Shown here: piece by piece, positions 1-6,451 of the stretch
Position numbering within the stretch: the first letter of the stretch is position 1
Layout of the letters: each line of letters starts with the position of its first letter
Origin: CAVPRW01 sp046727435 [NCBI: bacterium]
GTDB taxonomy: Bacteria; Tectomicrobia; Entotheonellia; J063
DNA length: 8,832 nt
Assembly (NCBI GenBank): GCA_046727435.1
Contig: JBKPCR010000353.1
Span: 1-8,832, forward strand
Direction: 5' to 3'
Translations under genes and position numbers: made by a program
The notes under the pieces: model-generated
Told to the model about the DNA's origin: nothing
What the model saw: only the letters and a program-made list of their open reading frames with translations
Databases searched by the model: none

Positions 1-126
1 AGAGGTGCTTTCTTGTTGGAAGGCAGGTCCTTACAGGTACACAGGTGTGATACTAGGGAGTATGAAAAGGGCAGGTCTACCTTCCAAGGCAGAATTGGTG
101 AGGATAGCCTTGAGGGTGTCGCTTAA
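1..126 (+). CDS. Possible C-terminal tail of an upstream gene (partial, unrecognised)
   Basis: Frame 1 is open from the first base to a TAA at 124-126, giving 41 residues without a start of its own. The peptide ends in EDSLEGVA and contains several charged residues. I do not recognise a family. It could be the end of a gene that begins left of the window, or simply a chance open frame of ordinary length; nothing else supports it. Confidence 0.15.
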   Translation, partial: RGAFLLEGRSLQVHRCDTREYEKGRSTFQGRIGEDSLEGVA

Positions 127-244
127 AAATCTCCTCCAGAAATGCCTGGTGCACATGGTGTCTTTGGGCGATATCTCCAAGCTGCCATAGAGCAATACTG
201 GCTTTGCGCATACTCTATTAGATCGTGCGCTGCTCTGCGAGGCC

Positions 245-427
245 TCAAGCCGCTGCGTCCACCGTTGCTAACAGATCAATCGTGGCTCCGGCGGCGTTGC
301 CGCATAGCCGCACCTGGCCGCTATTGATTAGGTCAGCCACCGTTGCCATGATTTCCTGATCGTTCGCGGCCACCTCGCTTACTGCCTGAATTAAGTCAAG
401 AAGTGTCAGGTTGCGGGATCCAGCCAT
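245..427 (-). CDS. Small conserved-looking protein, 60 aa, unknown function
   Basis: Function unknown. The 60-residue product has no signal peptide or membrane segment and should be a small cytoplasmic protein. It reads as one helical module (LTLLDLIQAVSEVAANDQE, then IMATVADLINSGQVRL) followed by CGNAAGATIDLL. The pattern 'LxDLIxAVSE...VATVxxLxNSGxVRLCG' resembles short hypothetical proteins I associate with Nitrospirota, NC10 and deltaproteobacterial genomes, but I cannot name a family. The ATG at 425-427 has an excellent ribosome binding site (AGGAGAG on the minus strand, 435-441, spaced 7 bases), which makes this a real gene despite its size. A near-consensus sigma-54 promoter lies about 70 bases upstream, so it is probably monocistronic and activated by a bacterial enhancer-binding protein in response to some signal. 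No neighbour on the same strand lies close downstream in the window. Role in signalling or stress is inference only. Confidence 0.7.
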   Translation of the reverse strand: MAGSRNLTLLDLIQAVSEVAANDQEIMATVADLINSGQVRLCGNAAGATIDLLATVDAAA

Positions 428-434
428 GGGAAGG

Positions 435-441
435 CTCTCCT
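435..441 (-). promoter_or_regulatory. Strong ribosome binding site of the 60-aa gene
   Basis: The minus strand reads AGGAGAG, then 7 bases, then ATG at 427. It fixes the start of the small gene and is the best argument that the short frame is translated. Confidence 0.7.
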
Positions 442-494
442 ATTGAAGAGGGTCCAAAGTGTGCGATTGCAAGTCATACATTAGCTTTAGGATA

Positions 495-510
495 AGCAAT
501 ATTCACGCCA
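495..510 (-). promoter_or_regulatory. Sigma-54 (RpoN) type -24/-12 promoter
   Basis: The minus strand reads TGGCGTG-AATA-TTGCT from 510 to 495. The known sigma-54 consensus is TGGCACG-N4-TTGCW, so 10 of the 12 defined positions match, including both invariant pairs (GG at -24 and GC at -12) with the exact spacing. Transcription would begin near 484 and give a 5' leader of about 57 bases before the 60-aa gene. No other match of this quality was noticed on either strand. Such promoters need an AAA+ enhancer-binding protein bound upstream; a candidate binding palindrome is at 634-649. Confidence 0.65.
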
Positions 511-633
511 TGATGTTCCGAACCGAATGCACACGATACACCTTCCCACCACTGGCTTGCTAGTCACGCTGCGTGGGGCCTAGCTATCGTACCTCCACCT
601 CCGCCTCGAAGCTCTTCTGACATGCGGTGCTTT

Positions 634-649
634 TGCTAACTGGTTAGCA
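634..649. promoter_or_regulatory. 16-bp palindrome, candidate activator-binding site
   Basis: TGCTAAC-TG-GTTAGCA is a perfect 7-bp inverted repeat around a two-base centre. There is no T tract, so it is not a terminator. Its centre lies about 158 bases upstream of the start predicted from the sigma-54 promoter at 495-510, within the distance over which enhancer-binding proteins act. Assignment as the upstream activating site is inference from position and symmetry; only one clear copy was seen, whereas such sites are often paired. Confidence 0.4.
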
Positions 650-944
650 TTACGCAGGTGTGTATAGGCATGCACAGCGCCTGAGCCCGCTTACCTCTCA
701 TAATCTTTTCTGGAACAGCTTTCGCCGTCAGAGACGGATGGAAATCTCCGGGCGTCGATAGCTTTGCGGACGGCATGGCGCAGGTCCACGGCCCATGGGG
801 GGAATCTTAAGCAGTCCAGGCGATTCATCACAAGGGGAGATCACTATAGGGAGTATAGGGGTGCGCATCCTCCCTTCACCAGAAGTCACAAAAGCCAAGG
901 ATCGCATGGGGAGGGGGGAAGGCAGACGTGTCAGGATGGGTGCC

Positions 945-1262
945 TTACCACTGAGTGAGGAGAATATCAATCACGACACAGGCGCTAACCCTGGTCAGGT
1001 CGTACATGCACCCGACGACATCGTCGTACATTGGGAAGAGATAGTTGAGCCGCGTCTCGTACTCCACGAGGTCATGTACCCCTAGATGCTCCGCCAACGC
1101 CCATTCCATATTGGCCCAGAAACGGTTGAGGTCGAAGCCGCCAGCCTTCCTATCAGTGAGGACTCCTTCGACCAAGGCAGGCATGGCATGTTGGTCAAAA
1201 CCTCCCTCCGTATATGTGCCTCCTCCCACGCACAGACCTTCTGACTTCATTGTGGTATTCAC
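945..1262 (-). pseudogene. MEDS (DcmR sensory) domain remnant, C-terminal half
   Basis: The frame encodes about 105 residues matching the C-terminal half of the MEDS domain (methanogen/methylotroph DcmR sensory domain), a ligand- or partner-sensing module of signalling proteins. Recognisable elements in order are GGTYTEGGFDQHAMPALVEG (about residues 14-33), the NMEWAL signature (about 50-55), DLVEYETRLNYL (about 64-75) and a CMYDLTR stretch (about 85-91) that corresponds to the usual C-x-YD. It stops at ILLTQW, where family members continue DILRTHP followed by a further short segment. The N-terminal half of the domain, with its usual His and aromatic motif, is missing: the frame continues upstream only to a TGA at 1338-1340 without recognisable sequence. 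The start is an unconvincing GTG with no ribosome binding site. I therefore call it a decayed remnant; a short, still expressed protein is less likely. Confidence 0.6.
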
Positions 1263-1710
1263 CCGTATGCGTTCCTTTGTCGGTACTTGTGATTTCTGGC
1301 AGGCGCCCGCTGTTGCTGAACAGGCTGGTAAGTCAGGTCAAAATGGCCTCACAGTCCGGGTATAGTGGTCTAAAAACAGTCTGGTCAAGGAAATGCTCGG
1401 CAAGACACCCAGATCACTCCTGAACAGGATATCCGAGGACGCCCCCTGAATTTCAGACGACAGATCGTTGTTATTCTACCCTAATCAACGGTGATAGGTT
1501 GACTGACAGCAGAACGACATAACGCGCTTGAGGCAGAGAGGGGCCGGGGGTGCACTCTGATAAGCGGGCTGGTGACAATGCCCAAGCGGAGGTGTCCGCA
1601 AGATCCCCGGCTGATGATAGTAGGTTGAGTCTCCCGGTGATGTCAGTATACTGAAGTGGAGCATCATCGTAGAAGAAACCGATCGACGGGCGGCACGTGC
1701 TAAAGGATAG
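1263..1710. other. Intergenic region upstream of pfp
   Basis: This stretch of about 450 bases holds the promoter at 1625-1652 and no gene I can support. Open frames here on the minus strand overlap the pfp start and show only shadow composition. Short peptides in the 1340-1440 part of the minus strand may be further debris from the MEDS gene, but no motif is clear. Confidence 0.4.
1625..1652 (+). promoter_or_regulatory. Sigma-70 type promoter of pfp
   Basis: TTGAGT (1625-1630) and TATACT (1647-1652) are separated by 16 bases; they match the -35 and -10 consensus at 4/6 and 5/6 positions. Transcription would start near 1659, leaving a leader of about 52 bases before the phosphofructokinase. 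The location just upstream of a well supported gene strengthens the call. Confidence 0.5.
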
Positions 1711-3015
1711 GTGAACGCTATGAAGACACCACGCAAGCGTCTTGGCATCCTGGTAGGAGGTGGACCGGCCCCAGGCATTAACAGCGCCATCAGTGCCACG
1801 GTGATCGAGGCGGTGAATGAAGAGATCGAGGTCGTCGGCATCTACGATGGTTACGAACATCTGCTACAGGGGCGCACTGACATGGTCCGCCCGTTGACGA
1901 TCGAAGGGGTGTCGCGTATTCATTTCCAGGGAGGCTCGATCCTCCGCACCTCACGTGCGAATCCGACACGCCACCCTGACGATATGCAGCGCACACTGCA
2001 AGCCCTACAGGCATTGGACATCAGTGCGCTGGTGACTATCGGTGGGGATGATACGGCGTTCGCTGCCTCGGAGGTGGCCAATGCCTCCAACGGGACAGTG
2101 CGCGTCGCCCACATCCCGAAAACCATCGATAACGATCTGCCGCTTCCCGGTGGGGTACCGACCTTCGGGTTCGAGACCGCCCGGCACGTCGGCACGCAGC
2201 TAGTCCGTAATTTGATGGAGGATGCGCGGACCACCAACCGCTGGCACTTCGTGGTCGTCATGGGACGCAAAGCCGGGCATTTGGCGCTCGGCATCGGCAA
2301 GGCGGCTGGCGCCACGCTGACGATCATTCCTGAGGAGTTTCCCGAGGAATGCATCCGCCTGGACGAGGTCAGCCGCATGTTGGAGGCTGCGATCTTGAAG
2401 CGGCGGGTGATGGGCAGCGAGCATGGCGTGGCGGTCATCGCCGAGGGCATCAGCGAGAAGCTTGACCCCGAGGAACTCGCCAGCATGCCAGGGGTTGAGA
2501 TGGTCTATGATCCCTATGGGCATATTCGGCTGGGAGAGATTCCGCTCACGACCATCTTGAAGCGACAGGTGCAGGAACATTTCGCCGCACGTCACGACAA
2601 ACTTTCCATCGTAGATGTCACCCTTGGGTACGAGTTACGCTGTGCCCAAGCCATCCCTTATGACGTCGACTACACGCGCACCCTGGGCTATGGAGCGGTT
2701 CGGTTCTTGCTCTCTGAGCCGGCGGACGGGCGGACGCGTCAGGCGGGCTTCATCTGCGTCGAAGGCGGGCATCTAAATGTCATGCCGTTCGATAGCTTGC
2801 GTGATCCTACCACCGGCCGCATTCGCATCAGAACCGTGGATGTCCGCTCGGAGCATTACCACGTGGCCCGCAAGTATATGATTCGCCTGGAGCAAAGCGA
2901 TCTCGATGACACCGAAATGTGCGCCAAACTGGCGGCCGCAGCTCGCATGACGCCCGAGATGTTCCTAAGTGCATACGGCCCTGCCGTCACCGCACCAGAG
3001 GGCTGGTCTCCATGA
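1711..3015 (+). CDS. pfp: Pyrophosphate-dependent 6-phosphofructokinase
   Basis: Cytoplasmic enzyme that reversibly phosphorylates fructose 6-phosphate to fructose 1,6-bisphosphate, using pyrophosphate instead of ATP, so it can serve glycolysis and gluconeogenesis. The PFK fold is complete: nucleotide/PPi loop GGGPAPGIN (16-24), IGGDDT (110-115), PKTIDND (136-142, catalytic Asp140), MGRKAGH (184-190), IPEE (206-209) and LGYELR with Arg310 near the sugar-phosphate site. Asp114 in GGDD (ATP enzymes have GGDG) and Lys137 in PKTIDND (ATP enzymes usually have Gly) are the two residues established as marking PPi specificity. At 434 residues it is longer than the 320-residue ATP type, as expected for PPi enzymes. 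The start is GTG 1711 or ATG 1720; an AAAGGA at 1702-1707 lies 3 or 12 bases away, so the choice is open. It appears to be a single-gene unit under the promoter at 1625-1652, 139 bases before the stress protein. Confidence 0.92.
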   Translation: MNAMKTPRKRLGILVGGGPAPGINSAISATVIEAVNEEIEVVGIYDGYEHLLQGRTDMVRPLTIEGVSRIHFQGGSILRTSRANPTRHPDDMQRTLQALQALDISALVTIGGDDTAFAASEVANASNGTVRVAHIPKTIDNDLPLPGGVPTFGFETARHVGTQLVRNLMEDARTTNRWHFVVVMGRKAGHLALGIGKAAGATLTIIPEEFPEECIRLDEVSRMLEAAILKRRVMGSEHGVAVIAEGISEKLDPEELASMPGVEMVYDPYGHIRLGEIPLTTILKRQVQEHFAARHDKLSIVDVTLGYELRCAQAIPYDVDYTRTLGYGAVRFLLSEPADGRTRQAGFICVEGGHLNVMPFDSLRDPTTGRIRIRTVDVRSEHYHVARKYMIRLEQSDLDDTEMCAKLAAAARMTPEMFLSAYGPAVTAPEGWSP

Positions 3016-3154
3016 ACGTGCCGGTCTGGAGCTGCGGCCCTTCCTTGTTCATCGGCGTCCTCTTGGGTCTCTTCCAAGGAAGCAGGATATAAATCGAGTT
3101 GAAGGACTATTTAGCATAGGCGTATGAACCCGTCTAGGTTTGTGTTAGGAGAAC

Positions 3155-3613
3155 ATGACAATGGAAATTCGTCGTATCCTCGCTCCTACCGATTTCTCAG
3201 AGCTTTCAAAGCAGGGCCTGAAAAGCGCCCTGGAGTTGGCGGAAGCATTCGGCGCTAAGCTCTTGTTGCTGTATGTTGTCGAACCGCCTCCGTATCCCGT
3301 GGAAGGTATCGTACCGTCACATTTGGGGGCAACGCTGCTGGATGATCTCGAGCGACAGGCTGCTAACGATCTCGCCCAGATGCTATCTGAGGCGCAGGCG
3401 AGCAAAATGGATGTGGCGCGCCGCGTGGTAGTCGGCATCCCCTACCGCAAGATCGTCGACGTTGCCGAGGAGGAGAAAATCGATTTAATCGTCATGACGA
3501 CACACGGGCGGACAGGCCTCAGCCACTTGGTGATGGGTAGCGTCGCCGAAAAAATCGTCCGCACAGCGCCATGCCCAGTGTTGACGATACGGCCCACCTC
3601 CGTAACAGCCTAG
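3155..3613 (+). CDS. Universal stress protein (UspA family)
   Basis: Cytoplasmic single-domain Usp protein of 152 residues, the normal family length; members bind ATP or AMP and help survival under stress or energy limitation. The first strand RRILAPTDFS (6-15) carries the conserved Asp13, and the C-terminal nucleotide loop reads THGRTGLSHLVMGS (116-129), followed by VAEKIVRTAPCPVLTIRP. The family ATP motif is G-2x-G-9x-G-S/T; here the second Gly (118), third Gly (128) and Ser129 are kept, while the first Gly is Thr115, so nucleotide binding is likely but not certain. AGGAG at 3147-3151 lies 3 bases from ATG 3155 and 9 from ATG 3161; the second start (MEIRRILAPTDFS) gives the better spacing. 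A weak promoter (TTGAAG 3099-3104, TATGAA 3123-3128) may serve it independently of pfp. Confidence 0.93.
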   Translation: MTMEIRRILAPTDFSELSKQGLKSALELAEAFGAKLLLLYVVEPPPYPVEGIVPSHLGATLLDDLERQAANDLAQMLSEAQASKMDVARRVVVGIPYRKIVDVAEEEKIDLIVMTTHGRTGLSHLVMGSVAEKIVRTAPCPVLTIRPTSVTA

Positions 3614-3687
3614 TTTGTGGATTCGGCCCGTGACAAATCAATTAAGTGATATCCTGAGGGTATAGGCCTTGAAGGGGGATGAATAGA

Positions 3688-4014
3688 TCATGGAAGACAG
3701 CGATGCACGATTCTGCCGAGTGTGCAAGGAGCAGGTTACATGAGCTGTACGGCTTCCTTGATTGTGGCCTCGGGGGAAATAACGATCGCCGGCTCGCTCA
3801 TGGCGTCTTTCCCTCGAAGCGTATTGAGCAGCTTCTTTTGCGCCATTTCGCCATGCCCCCGCACAGCAGATAAGACGGATTTAAAGAAGTCGCGTGGACT
3901 GACGACCCCGACGACCCGGATTTCGTTGACCACCGGTCAGCGGTAGCCGAGATTCTGGAAATGATTCTGTTGGACCACTTCCCAGACGGCGAAGACGGCA
4001 GCACTGATGGCCGC
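3688..4014 (-). pseudogene. CBS-domain protein, broken by in-frame stops
   Basis: One minus-strand frame carries a recognisable CBS pair interrupted by stop codons. CBS repeat 1 reads AISAAVFAVWEV (about 4008-3973), then a stretch ending in NLGYR, a TGA at 3937-3939 exactly where family members have a residue before PVV, then PVVNEIRVVGVVSPRDFF. CBS repeat 2 begins DAMSEPAIVISPEATIKEAV and continues to a TAA at 3736-3738, after which the same frame still reads GRIVHRCLP, the usual end of the second half-repeat, before another TGA at 3688-3690. CBS pairs bind adenine nucleotides and act as energy sensors. Staying in frame across the stops suggests substitutions rather than a large rearrangement. 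It sits downstream of the glycosyltransferase on the same strand and convergent to the universal stress protein. Sequence upstream in the frame (to 4158) is not recognisable. Confidence 0.65.
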
Positions 4015-4229
4015 GCCGCCGAGGAGGGTCCATAGGCAGGTGCCCTGCTCGAACAGCTTCTGTTGCATCGCAGACCTCGCATGCCAGGTCAACGCTTCAC
4101 TTCTGCGCGGGGAAACGTCACAGCTGAGGATCTCCAGACAGATTCTTCTTGAAGGCACGCTTCAGCGCGTCTACTCCCTTCTGACCACAAGTTCCATGCG
4201 AAACTGATGATAGGATGTAATCATGGCCC

Positions 4230-5651
4230 CTACCGCTTGACTATGGCGACATGGGCTAGGCTGCCGTCCTTGCGGGATGTACGGCGGCGTTTGAGACGAT
4301 CCGCCATCCATTCGGCCAGTTGAGGGGGCATGCTCTCATCCTGCAGGAGGCGTGGGCGTCGACGTGCCTGCGAGGCTCGTGGAGATGCTTCAGGCGCGGC
4401 AACCGCCGCGCGTTTGGCCAAGAAGTGAATGCGAGGCAAGAGCAGATGTTGGATAATCTCTGACCACATGTACTGCTTCGCTGTCGCGCTTCCAGCACGT
4501 CGAAGGCCGCGTTCACGTAGAGGGTCGGCATGCAACTCGTTGAACAGGGCTGTGAACTCCCGCGGGTCATTCGTCTCTAAGACGAGGGCATTGTAGCCCG
4601 GAACCGCATAATCTTCTCCAGAACAGCCCGTGCAGGCCACCCCCCCCACAGCCATGGTTTCCAACCCTACGAGTCCGAAAGGCTCATGCCCGCTATTGGC
4701 TAGTACGGCACTTGCGGCATGGAAGAGCACCCGTCGGGGGGGTAAGGTGATAGCTGAGCGCAGGTTCACCACATCGATCTCTTCCAGATTTTCCACCGCT
4801 TTCAGCAGGCCATGGATTCCTGGTTCGAGGAATACCCGTTCGGCCACTCGCAGTCCAGCCCTGGCGGCCGCGCCAAGGACTTCGCCGCCGTGCGCTTCAA
4901 CGCCTCCGCGGGCAATGAGTAGCGGCCGCCATCCTTGCTGCTTGAGCGCTCCCACGATGTCAACGGCGAGTATCCACCGCTTATCGGGGTCCCACCGTGC
5001 CACTTTACAGAGCACCGTCCGATGCCGCAGTCGGGCGCGAAATGCCGCGACAGCCTGGCGTTCCGGCCGGATCAGCGCCTCTGTCGGGAGGCCATTAGGG
5101 ATGACCAGCGGATTCACTCCCCACCTCTGCATCAGCTGCTTCATGTAGCGGCTCACGGTCGTGATGATCGCCGCTTCGGCCAGTCGGCGCCAATCGATGC
5201 GGTGAAAGGAGAAGGTATTATTCGCATTCCACAGGATCGTGACCTGATCCCGCACCTGCGCCTCGCGTAACAGCCAGTCTAGGTGGAGGACCGCATCGAC
5301 GGTGTGCCACTCCTCTGCCAGGATGACGGCATGTCCCCCGTTCTGGACATAGGGTAGCAACATCTCCCGGAGGAGAAATGGCGGCAACGATGCCACATAG
5401 TCAGTGCGCTTCCCTTCCTCCGCCTCATAGACCCCTGATGGATGATATTGGCTAATCCACTGGCACCAACGGTGCAGGTGCAAGCTTCCCTGGCTCTCAT
5501 GACCCGGCCGCGCGGGGTCGCCAACAAACCACAGATGGGTCTCATAGGCCGCATCAGCCAGGGCTCGCACCAATCCTGTGACGCGACTGGCGATCCCGCC
5601 GGCCCTGGCGTATTCGTCAGGACCTTCGAAGGAGAGAATATGGAATTGCAT
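4230..5651 (-). CDS. Glycosyltransferase, GT-B fold (GT4/GT5-like)
   Basis: Retaining nucleotide-sugar glycosyltransferase of 473 residues, cytoplasmic, with no signal peptide or membrane segment. The N-terminal domain starts MQFHILSFEG with a glycine loop RAGGIASRVTGLVRAL (16-31); the linker region has VSRYMKQLMQRWGVNPLVIPNG (166-187, shown here in outline), typical of GT4. The C-terminal donor domain has KVARWDPDKRW (216-226), whose Arg219 and Lys224 correspond to the phosphate-binding pair, and HEPFGLVGLE with Glu323 and Glu331 forming the E-x7-E motif. A basic, Pro/Arg-rich tail follows from about 413. The acceptor cannot be read from sequence; a glycogen-, trehalose- or cell-surface-glycan role is possible. 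ATG at 5649-5651 is fixed by GGAGG (5660-5664) spaced 8 bases. A weak promoter is at 5701-5730. No partner gene is coupled to it, except perhaps the broken CBS gene downstream. Confidence 0.88.
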   Translation of the reverse strand: MQFHILSFEGPDEYARAGGIASRVTGLVRALADAAYETHLWFVGDPARPGHESQGSLHLHRWCQWISQYHPSGVYEAEEGKRTDYVASLPPFLLREMLLPYVQNGGHAVILAEEWHTVDAVLHLDWLLREAQVRDQVTILWNANNTFSFHRIDWRRLAEAAIITTVSRYMKQLMQRWGVNPLVIPNGLPTEALIRPERQAVAAFRARLRHRTVLCKVARWDPDKRWILAVDIVGALKQQGWRPLLIARGGVEAHGGEVLGAAARAGLRVAERVFLEPGIHGLLKAVENLEEIDVVNLRSAITLPPRRVLFHAASAVLANSGHEPFGLVGLETMAVGGVACTGCSGEDYAVPGYNALVLETNDPREFTALFNELHADPLRERGLRRAGSATAKQYMWSEIIQHLLLPRIHFLAKRAAVAAPEASPRASQARRRPRLLQDESMPPQLAEWMADRLKRRRTSRKDGSLAHVAIVKR

Positions 5652-5659
5652 GGCAAAAT

Positions 5660-5664
5660 CCTCC
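5660..5664 (-). promoter_or_regulatory. Ribosome binding site of the glycosyltransferase
   Basis: The minus strand reads GGAGG, then 8 bases, then ATG at 5651. It decides the start of the glycosyltransferase. Confidence 0.7.
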
Positions 5665-5700
5665 GGCGTAGTCTCGTGGGGAAATCGCTATCGCCCTAGC

Positions 5701-5730
5701 CCTATATGAGTGGCATTCGTGTCCAATCAA
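5701..5730 (-). promoter_or_regulatory. Weak promoter candidate for the glycosyltransferase
   Basis: On the minus strand TTGATT (5730-5725) and TATAGG (5706-5701) are 18 bases apart, each 4/6 to consensus. Position about 50 bases before the start codon is sensible, but motifs this weak occur by chance. Confidence 0.25.
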
Positions 5731-6083
5731 GAAGGCGGGGGACGGCAGTCGGATGCATGTCCCATTAGTATCGGTAAAACGTCTAAGATTGGAAAAGATT
5801 CTACGGCCGGGGGAATTGCATGAACACGAGCACTAGCAGAGAGCGCAAAGGCGAGTATCGTTGCGACGGCCGGTCACTTCTTGAGTCGGCAATTTCTGTA
5901 CCAGCGCAGCAAGCATGTGTCAGATAGCATGCTCACAGCATCATATAATGAGCTTGTCGCTGTCAGCTGCAGCAAGGTGCCCCTGGAACGAACACATCAG
6001 CTCATCCCATGATGTTATAGTAAGCATACACACCATGTAGCATGAGCGCATCCAAAAAGAAAGCTCAAAGATGTCCATGCCTG

Positions 6084-6179
6084 AGTGTAAAAGGGTTTTC
6101 TTGAAAATCCATGCGCTCCCAAGCCTATTGCGAGAATATCCAGGCCATCTCCGGTCGGTAGCATGACATCGGTGAGCAC
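6084..6179 (-). pseudogene. Response-regulator receiver remnant with internal deletion
   Basis: Directly after the TGA at 6180-6182 the same minus-strand frame reads VLTDVMLPTGDGLDIL, the third strand and following loop of a receiver domain with the phospho-acceptor Asp (codon 6168-6170). It then continues with LGAHGFSRKPF (about 6090-6122), the fifth strand with the conserved Lys-Pro pair (Lys codon 6096-6098). Asp and Lys are about 24 residues apart instead of the usual 55 or so, so roughly 30 residues including the Thr/Ser strand are missing. The product cannot be a working receiver. Confidence 0.55.
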
Positions 6180-6182
6180 TCA

Positions 6183-6392
6183 GTCCGTGGTGACGCCGGT
6201 AATGAGGTGGCGGGCACTGAAGATATCCCGGGCTTGAGGCTCGACGGGCAAATCCTCATGCCCGAAATCATGGGCCGTTTTTAGACGTCGCTGGACAGAA
6301 TGCCCCACGACCGATGCAGACCCAGGGCCCGATCGATACCTGTTCCCCCCTGGTAGGGCTAAGACGGGTATGCTAGGATGAAAATCCATAAT
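6183..6392 (-). pseudogene. Response-regulator receiver remnant, C-terminal half
   Basis: The frame reads DFHPSIPVLALPGG (fourth strand of a receiver; usually IPVIALSGG), then LKTAHDFGHEDLPVEPQARDI and SARHLITG, which align with the end of a receiver such as LGAxxxLxKPFxxxxLLxAVxxLL. The Lys of the KP pair is Glu here (VEP), and nothing recognisable remains of the acidic pocket or phospho-acceptor strand upstream, where the sequence runs into the start of the DUF155 gene on the other strand. It ends at TGA 6180-6182, followed in frame by a second receiver fragment. Confidence 0.5.
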
Positions 6393-6451
6393 CGTTGCTT
6401 GCCAGGTGTCGTTTATGTGCTCCGCGACAGCAACGGAGACGAAGCCTGCCA

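Larger units (their letters stand above)
428..944. other. Intergenic region with regulatory elements, no gene
   Basis: Apart from the ribosome binding site, sigma-54 promoter and palindrome listed separately, I see no coding remnant here on either strand. The right half (about 780-930) is purine-rich on the plus strand with G runs such as those near 795-802 and 906-918. Confidence 0.5.
5652..6083. other. Intergenic region without a recognisable gene
   Basis: Besides the ribosome binding site and weak promoter of the glycosyltransferase, nothing convincing is seen. A 35-codon frame (ATG at 5820, GGGGGA six bases upstream, stop at 5925-5927) exists but has no recognisable content. The part from about 5935 to 6060 is more AT-rich than the flanking genes. 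Confidence 0.4.

Noticed and set aside
16-87. Inverted repeat TTGGAAGG / CCTTCCAA with direct repeats GGCAGGTC
   Set aside because: Arms are only 8 bp with a loop of about 56 bases and no associated gene or element; likely chance.
841-853. TCACTATAGGGAG, identical to the 3' part of the phage T7 promoter
   Set aside because: The upstream part of the T7 promoter (TAATACGAC) is absent, so it would not be recognised; taken as chance similarity.
1920-2595. Long minus-strand open frames across pfp (up to 188 codons)
   Set aside because: They lie antisense to a well recognised enzyme, have shadow composition rich in Ser, Arg and Pro, and show no family motifs.
3062-3078. CTTGG-7-CCAAG hairpin between pfp and the stress protein
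   Set aside because: The stem is only 5 bp and no T tract follows, so it is not supported as a terminator.
4630-5148. 172-codon plus-strand frame inside the glycosyltransferase
   Set aside because: Antisense shadow of the conserved glycosyltransferase; Ser/Thr/Arg-rich translation without motifs.
5820-5927. 35-codon frame with GGGGGA six bases upstream
   Set aside because: Too short and without recognisable content or promoter; not enough to call a gene.
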